Origin: Litorimonas sp046250185
GTDB taxonomy: Bacteria > Pseudomonadota > Alphaproteobacteria > Caulobacterales > Maricaulaceae
Assembly: GCF_046250185.1 (NCBI RefSeq)
Contig: NZ_CP176469.1
Direction: 5' to 3' (one strand)
DNA length: 64,000 nucleotides
Positions within the stretch are counted from its first letter, which is position 1. Every line of letters starts with the position of its first letter. Below the pieces are notes generated by a model, which saw only the letters and a program-made list of their open reading frames with translations, searched no databases and had not been told where the DNA came from. Shown in pieces: positions 59,810 to 64,000 of the stretch. Position numbers and translations under genes: made by a program.

Positions 59810-60421
59810 ATGTTGAAGCCTCTTTTATTGACTGTTTTAGGATGTAGTGCGCTGATAGGTTTATCCGCTTGCGGGAATGATGCGCCGGGTCGATCTGGCA
59901 AAACAGTCTCGGTCGGGACAGCGGATATTGGCGGGCCGTTCACTTTGGTGGAAACGACGGGCGATGTGGTGACGGAAGCGGACTTGCTGGGTAAGCCGCA
60001 TCTGGTCTATTTCGGTTTCGCCTATTGCCCTGATATTTGCCCAACGGCGCTACAGAAAATGGGCGCGGCCCAGGAATTGCTTGGCAAGCAGGGTGATGAA
60101 ATCGGCTATGTCCTGATCACGGTCGACCCAGAGCGAGATACGCCAGAGAGCCTCGGTCAGTATATCACGGCAGATGTTTTCCCAAAGGGCCTACGCGGGT
60201 TTACGGGCACGGTAGAGCAGATCGAAGTAGCTAAGCAGGCTTATAAAGTCACAGCGATGAAAGCGGATATGCCAGGCAGTGCCGCCGACTACACGATCAA
60301 TCATTCTGACATAATGTATCTGATGGATCAGGACGGAAAATTCGTCGATTACTTCTATGGACGTTCGACGCCGCAAGATATTGCAGTGCGCACGCGCTTG
60401 CATCTGAAGTCAGGCAAATAG
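59810..60421 (+). CDS. senC: SCO1/SenC-type copper chaperone, lipoprotein
   Basis: 203 residues from ATG 59810. Lipobox LSAC (Cys21). Thioredoxin-like fold with the copper-binding CPDIC (Cys73 and Cys77) and His165 in INHSDIMYL, the Sco1/SenC metal site. VLITVDPERDTPESL is also typical. It delivers copper to cytochrome c oxidase, and in Rhodobacter it influences RegB signalling. It is divergent from regB. Confidence 0.95.
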   Translation: MLKPLLLTVLGCSALIGLSACGNDAPGRSGKTVSVGTADIGGPFTLVETTGDVVTEADLLGKPHLVYFGFAYCPDICPTALQKMGAAQELLGKQGDEIGYVLITVDPERDTPESLGQYITADVFPKGLRGFTGTVEQIEVAKQAYKVTAMKADMPGSAADYTINHSDIMYLMDQDGKFVDYFYGRSTPQDIAVRTRLHLKSGK

Positions 60422-60425
60422 AGAC

Positions 60426-61001
60426 CTAGCGGTTCGCGCCTGGCACCCACTTCACATCTGCTTCGCCCTGATCATTGCACCAACGTCCGGCGACAAAGAG
60501 GAAATCTGACAGGCGGTTGAGATATGTGAGGGCGTGCGGGTTCACGGCTTCTTCCTGCGACAGCGCCACACAGCATCGTTCCGCGCGGCGGCAAACCGTT
60601 CGCGCTAGGTGCAGATAGGCCGCAGGGGGATGCCCACCCGGTAGCACAAAGCTTGTCAATGGCGCGAGGTCTGCGTTTAACGTATCTAATTCTTCTTCCA
60701 ACCGCGTCGTTTGCGACTCGATCATACGCAGCGCATATTCACTATCGGCCTCGCCTTCTTTTGGCAGGGGTGTTGCGAGGTCTGCACCTAAGTCGAAAAG
60801 ATCATTTTGAATACGCGACAACATCGCGTCGAGCCCCTGATGCGTCAGGTGCAAGCGCACAAGGCCGATGACGGAATTGGTCTCGTCTACATCACCATAA
60901 GCGCGCACGCGCACGTCGTCTTTGGACAAGCGCGACCCATCGACAAGCCCCGTTGAGCCGTCATCACCTGTGCGCGTATAAATCTTGTTGAGCTTGACCA
61001 C
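60426..61001 (-). CDS. Cob(I)alamin adenosyltransferase, PduO type
   Basis: 191 residues from a GTG start. TRTGDDGSTGLVDGSRLSKDD at the N-terminus, VRAYGDVDETNSVIG, LARTVCRRAERCCV and LNRLSDFLFVAGRW are the ATP- and cobalamin-binding motifs of the PduO family. It converts cob(I)alamin to adenosylcobalamin. It overlaps no gene but follows the HIG1 gene by 3 bp, so they are co-transcribed. No riboswitch was seen upstream. Confidence 0.94.
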   Translation of the reverse strand: MVKLNKIYTRTGDDGSTGLVDGSRLSKDDVRVRAYGDVDETNSVIGLVRLHLTHQGLDAMLSRIQNDLFDLGADLATPLPKEGEADSEYALRMIESQTTRLEEELDTLNADLAPLTSFVLPGGHPPAAYLHLARTVCRRAERCCVALSQEEAVNPHALTYLNRLSDFLFVAGRWCNDQGEADVKWVPGANR

Positions 61002-61004
61002 GGC

Positions 61005-61208
61005 TTAACCGCCCTTGGTTTTCACAAATAAAGTCAGCATGAGCAAGCCCACCGCTACCACTTGCCCCATGACACGGCGGCGCATCCAAATGTTAGATTT
61101 ATCGCGATCACCTTCTTTGTTCCCACCCAATTTGATCGCGCCTGCAATCAAGGTGAGCAGCACAAAGGCAAAAGCGATGCCCGTTAATACATATAAAAAA
61201 GTCAGCAT
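61005..61208 (-). CDS. HIG1-domain small membrane protein
   Basis: 67 residues. Two membrane helices flank a basic loop with the RRRVMGQVV pattern (RxxxQ type) of the HIG1 family. HIG1 proteins in mitochondria and alphaproteobacteria associate with respiratory complexes, especially cytochrome c oxidase. Upstream AGAGGA. It is the first gene of a pair with the adenosyltransferase. Confidence 0.8.
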   Translation of the reverse strand: MLTFLYVLTGIAFAFVLLTLIAGAIKLGGNKEGDRDKSNIWMRRRVMGQVVAVGLLMLTLFVKTKGG

Positions 61209-61361
61209 AATAAATTCCTCTTACAGGCCCTATATACGCAGGCGCTGAACAAATGCTGTGAAAAAATGACGCCTATCCACAAAAAAGTCGCATGGCTGCC
61301 TGACGCGCGGCGATATGGAGCTTACAGGGAGGGACGAAACTTTATCCAAATGGAGCCAATG

Positions 61362-61625
61362 ATGATTTCTGATGCAGACCGTGCTGATTCAATGGGGCAA
61401 GCCACCCGTGAAAAACTAAAGCAATTTGTGGCGCGCATTGAACGGCTCGAGGCCGAGAAGGCAGAACTCGCGACGGATATTCGGGAAGTCTATGCCGAGA
61501 TCAAAACATTCGGCTTTGACACAAAAGTCATGCGCAAGATTGTGGCGACTCGCAAGAAAGACCCGAATGAAATCGCCGAGGAAGAGGCGCTGTTCGAACT
61601 CTATATGGGTGCCATCCAAGACTAA
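61362..61625 (+). CDS. gapR: GapR (DUF2312) nucleoid-associated protein
   Basis: 87 residues when started at ATG 61362, with GGAG 6 bp upstream; starts at 61359 and 61266 are open. The coiled coil REKLKQFVARIERLEAEKAELATDIREVYAEIKTFGFDTKVMRKIV is the DUF2312 signature. In Caulobacter GapR is an essential protein that grips over-twisted DNA and aids replication, topoisomerase activity and chromosome segregation. It is a monocistronic gene here. Confidence 0.9.
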   Translation: MISDADRADSMGQATREKLKQFVARIERLEAEKAELATDIREVYAEIKTFGFDTKVMRKIVATRKKDPNEIAEEEALFELYMGAIQD

Positions 61626-61793
61626 ATCGATGGTTTTGCGCGGCAGCGGCGTTGCGTGAGTGTATTGCTGTGACCTTGAACACTTTATGCCGTCCTTAGG
61701 TGGTCGCATCTAGCTGCCGCACAAATCCATTAGAATTACAGACTTGCAAAATTACTGTTCACAATTTGTTCTAGTTGTGATACAGGCTCACGC

Positions 61794-62531
61794 GTGAGCG
61801 ATTATGATAAGCAACAATGGCAAGCGGAGCAGGCGGCGCGGGATGCAGCGCTGGAGAAGCAACGCGATAAAGAACGCAAAGCGCGGGAGCGGTCGGCGCG
61901 AAATGCTCGCCGTAAATTGGAACGCCTGCATAGGACGCTGTCTGAAAAAGATGCGATCACAGAATTTGAGAACGAATTTGGTGAGAGTGTTTTAGAGCGC
62001 CTCGACGAATTTGGTTCTGCCTTTCACGACCTCGAAAAAGGTCGCCCAGGCGATGCCCTCAGCTTTGCGCAAAAGCGCGTGGTCGCGGCAATGAATAAAA
62101 AAGTCAAAGAGCTAAAGAGCAAACCCGTGACGGCTGATGACGGCGCACCCGAAGAATTTGAGCGGACGGCGGATCGTTACAAGACGAATAATGATTACAC
62201 CCCGCGCTCGTCGTTCAAATCCAAAGGTAAGCCAAAATTCACGCCGCGTGTCAGGCAGTTGGAAGAAGATTTTGAGGATGAGCCGCCCAGAACAAGGGTG
62301 AGCGAGAAAGCGCCTGAAAAACGGCCCAATACCCAACTGCCCAATGCCAAACTGCCTGAACCTGCGACAACTACCCCTGTCGCGCCTCCCTCTAATGTCA
62401 CCCCGATGATCAAGCGCAAACCTGTTGAGCCCTATATTCCGCCTTATGAGCCGGGGGAGTCCAAGCCCAACAGTAAGGCTATTCCCGCGCCCCCAAAACG
62501 GCCCTTTTTGCGTATCGTCAATAGCGACTAA
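61794..62531 (+). CDS. Unknown protein, charged helix and Pro-rich tail
   Basis: 245 residues from a GTG start. A strongly basic/acidic N-terminal helix (YDKQQWQAEQAARDAALEKQRDKERKARERSARNARR) leads to a GESVLERLDEFGSAFHDLEKGRPGDALSFAQKRVVAAMNKKV helical region. It ends with a Lys/Glu/Pro low-complexity C-terminus. No enzyme motif and no membrane segment. A cytosolic or nucleoid-associated role would fit the charge but is a guess. Confidence 0.7.
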   Translation: MSDYDKQQWQAEQAARDAALEKQRDKERKARERSARNARRKLERLHRTLSEKDAITEFENEFGESVLERLDEFGSAFHDLEKGRPGDALSFAQKRVVAAMNKKVKELKSKPVTADDGAPEEFERTADRYKTNNDYTPRSSFKSKGKPKFTPRVRQLEEDFEDEPPRTRVSEKAPEKRPNTQLPNAKLPEPATTTPVAPPSNVTPMIKRKPVEPYIPPYEPGESKPNSKAIPAPPKRPFLRIVNSD

Positions 62532-62568
62532 TCTAAAAAACCCGCCCCGCCGTGAGGCGGAACGGGTC
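62531..62568 (-). terminator. Rho-independent terminator of the EF-hand gene
   Basis: Stem ACCCG-CCGCC pairs with GGCGG-CGGGT around a GTGA loop. On the minus strand it is followed by six Ts. It lies 36 bp past the stop of the EF-hand gene ending at 62604. Confidence 0.8.
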
Positions 62569-62603
62569 TGAACCTTAGGATAGTCAAGTGACTGAAAGGG
62601 GCG

Positions 62604-63305
62604 CTAATTCATGCCACCTGAATCTGTCTCAAGGCCGTCTTCTGTGTCAGTTTCAGGTTCGACGACTGGATCAATATCGGTCTCAATATCGGTCTCGATA
62701 TCCGTTTCAACGGCATCGTCTGGCAAGGCGTACCCATCTTCTGATGTCGTGACTTCACCCGCCACATCTTCGAGTGGTTTCGCGGTTGAGAGTGAACCAG
62801 TCTCTAAAGCGTCTGACTCCAAAGTGTCCGATGGTTCAACTTCAACAGGCTCAGCTGGCGCTGCCTCAGGCGTTACCTCTTCTGCCTCATCCACTACGGG
62901 TGGATCATACATGTCGACTTCGACGGCCATTGGCGCATCAGTTGTCGCAAGCGGAGCTGGTTCGACATACTCAACGGGCGCGGTCTCGAATGTCTCAACA
63001 GGTGCGCTGTAGTCGACTGATGTTCCTAAAGCGCGCAGCTCATAAGGCTGGTCTACCATCGCGCTGGCAAGGAACCATTCATCCTCGGTCAGGACCGCAT
63101 CACCTTGCGTCATGCGGGTGAAATCCTGTGCCGCTTGCGTCGTCGTCACGCCTGTTATCTTGGCATAAGCGCTATATTCAGCGAACGTGACTTGGCCGTC
63201 TTTATTCGCGTCCAAAGTGGCAAAATCGCCTGCTAAAGCCGTGGTGGAAACACTCAGACCCAAAATAATCGCAGAGCCCAAAGTCAATTTATTTAAACGT
63301 GTCAT
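62604..63305 (-). CDS. Secreted EF-hand protein with acidic repeats
   Basis: 233 residues from ATG 63305. Signal peptide (LGLSVSTTALA) is followed by a DANKDGQVTFAEY EF-hand loop and a second degenerate one (LTEDEWF). The remaining ~150 residues are Glu/Pro/Val/Ala-rich, with ETDIETDIETDI repeats near residues ~200-215 encoded by 12-bp units. The composition is highly acidic. It may bind calcium. No partner is known. Confidence 0.75.
   Translation of the reverse strand: MTRLNKLTLGSAIILGLSVSTTALAGDFATLDANKDGQVTFAEYSAYAKITGVTTTQAAQDFTRMTQGDAVLTEDEWFLASAMVDQPYELRALGTSVDYSAPVETFETAPVEYVEPAPLATTDAPMAVEVDMYDPPVVDEAEEVTPEAAPAEPVEVEPSDTLESDALETGSLSTAKPLEDVAGEVTTSEDGYALPDDAVETDIETDIETDIDPVVEPETDTEDGLETDSGGMN
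62665..62706 (-). repeat. 12-bp tandem coding repeat (ETDI units)
   Basis: Three imperfect copies of a 12-bp unit (tcaatatcggtc on the plus strand) encode the ETDI series in the EF-hand protein. Confidence 0.7.
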
Positions 63306-63498
63306 ATCTTCTCTCCTTACGGTGTGAGCGGATAATATGATCCGCGATATGATCGACCATCTATCTGGCCGACCCCCATAAGAAGCCCTCCAAATGCGGC
63401 GCATTCGGGGCGTCAATAAGGCGTTAACCTTAAATTTGAGAGAGGTATTGGTTAGGCGGATAATCGCAAGATCACCCGCCTAAAGCATTGTTTTTACG

Positions 63499-64000
63499 CT
63501 AGAAGCGCGCTTTGAATCCGACATTAATCGCGTGGGCTTCGGTTTCGTCGTTTGACACAAGCTGCGGCGCGACGAAGGGGATGAAGCCTTTATTGTAGAC
63601 ATATTCCGCGCCGAAATCGAGATAGTCATTGAGCGGATATTCGACCGAGACAGCGTGTTGCTGGTTCTTCTCAAATGTCGTCCCGAACGCTGGATTGCCG
63701 AAGTCATCGCTAAGCTTGCCCCAAGATCCGCTCGCTGCGATCGCCATTTGGCGACCATTGACGATGGGCTTGATACGCGCTTGCGCGACCAAGACACTCA
63801 GGTTCTCATCGAAGTTGATATTGTCGCGAGCGGTTGTCGAGCCCAGCGGATCAACGAGGTATTGCGGCAAAGGCACGCCGTCTGGCGTTTGCGGGATCGC
63901 GGCAGCCCACGGTTCTAGCGTCGTTGTATATTCCACCATCGCATCAAAGAAGTCAGAATTATATTCAACGAAGCCGTTCACCGCGCTGTTACGATATTCA
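63499..64000 (-). CDS. Outer-membrane beta-barrel protein, partial
   Basis: The C-terminal 167 residues are in the window; the N-terminus lies beyond position 64000. The sequence alternates short amphipathic strands (EYNSDFFDAMVEYTTTL, LNDYLDFGAEYVYNKGF, NVGFKARF) and ends in Phe, the BAM signal. It is a barrel protein of unknown ligand. The stop at 63499 is followed by no obvious terminator. Confidence 0.75.
   Translation of the reverse strand, partial: EYRNSAVNGFVEYNSDFFDAMVEYTTTLEPWAAAIPQTPDGVPLPQYLVDPLGSTTARDNINFDENLSVLVAQARIKPIVNGRQMAIAASGSWGKLSDDFGNPAFGTTFEKNQQHAVSVEYPLNDYLDFGAEYVYNKGFIPFVAPQLVSNDETEAHAINVGFKARF

Overview
The window is a gene-dense stretch of an alphaproteobacterial chromosome with no insertion sequences, phage genes or CRISPR arrays. 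Several genes point to a Caulobacter-like, probably marine stalked or budding lineage (Hyphomonadaceae/Maricaulales type). These are the cell-cycle regulator CtrA (231 aa, Asp51), its inhibitor SciP (DUF1153), the nucleoid protein GapR (DUF2312), a RegB/RegA/SenC redox system, and abundant outer-membrane barrels and TonB transport. The genus assignment is inference from gene content only.

Layout. 1-4.8 kb: partial pyridoxal kinase, ArsC-type reductase, and three tandem paralogous lipoproteins with C-terminal beta-barrels. 4.8-9 kb: DUF885 peptidase-like protein, PhhB, VanZ-like protein, repeat-rich secreted protein. 9-18 kb: alanine/glycine symporter divergent from an aspartate/aromatic aminotransferase, MtgA, PPK2, a YceI lipoprotein, a TadG-like protein, and an ABC-F protein preceded by a structured leader or small-RNA candidate. 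18-25.5 kb: giant MscS channel, then alkane hydroxylase divergent from a TetR regulator and TonB receptor, with three inverted-repeat operators between them. 25.5-29.5 kb: prfA, two small genes, phoB and phoR with a near-consensus Pho box between the last two. 29.7-35.9 kb: a complete RND efflux operon. 35.9-40 kb: M13 peptidase, dodecin, CelD-type acetyltransferase, secreted protein. 40.3-47.7 kb: the cell-cycle block: ctrA, a FliJ-like gene, amn, an EF-hand/ECF sigma/anti-sigma operon, a ParA/FlhG-like protein with a lost P-loop, sciP and mnmA. 47.9-52.8 kb: Trp-less dodecin, Lrp regulator divergent from a branched-chain 2-oxoacid dehydrogenase E1a-E1b-E2 operon, tRNA-Met. 52.8-57.1 kb: a secreted protein and a DUF3604/parvulin/HupE block. 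57.2-64 kb: a BLUF photoreceptor, RegA, RegB, SenC/Sco1, PduO-type adenosyltransferase, HIG1 protein, GapR, an EF-hand protein and a partial outer-membrane barrel.

How the genes fit together. The local regulators sit next to plausible targets: TetR beside alkB and a TonB receptor (hydrocarbon uptake and oxidation), Lrp beside branched-chain keto-acid oxidation, RegBA beside SenC and HIG1 (respiratory oxidase biogenesis), and a CtrA box in front of sciP. All functions rest on reading motifs in the translated sequence. No database search was run.
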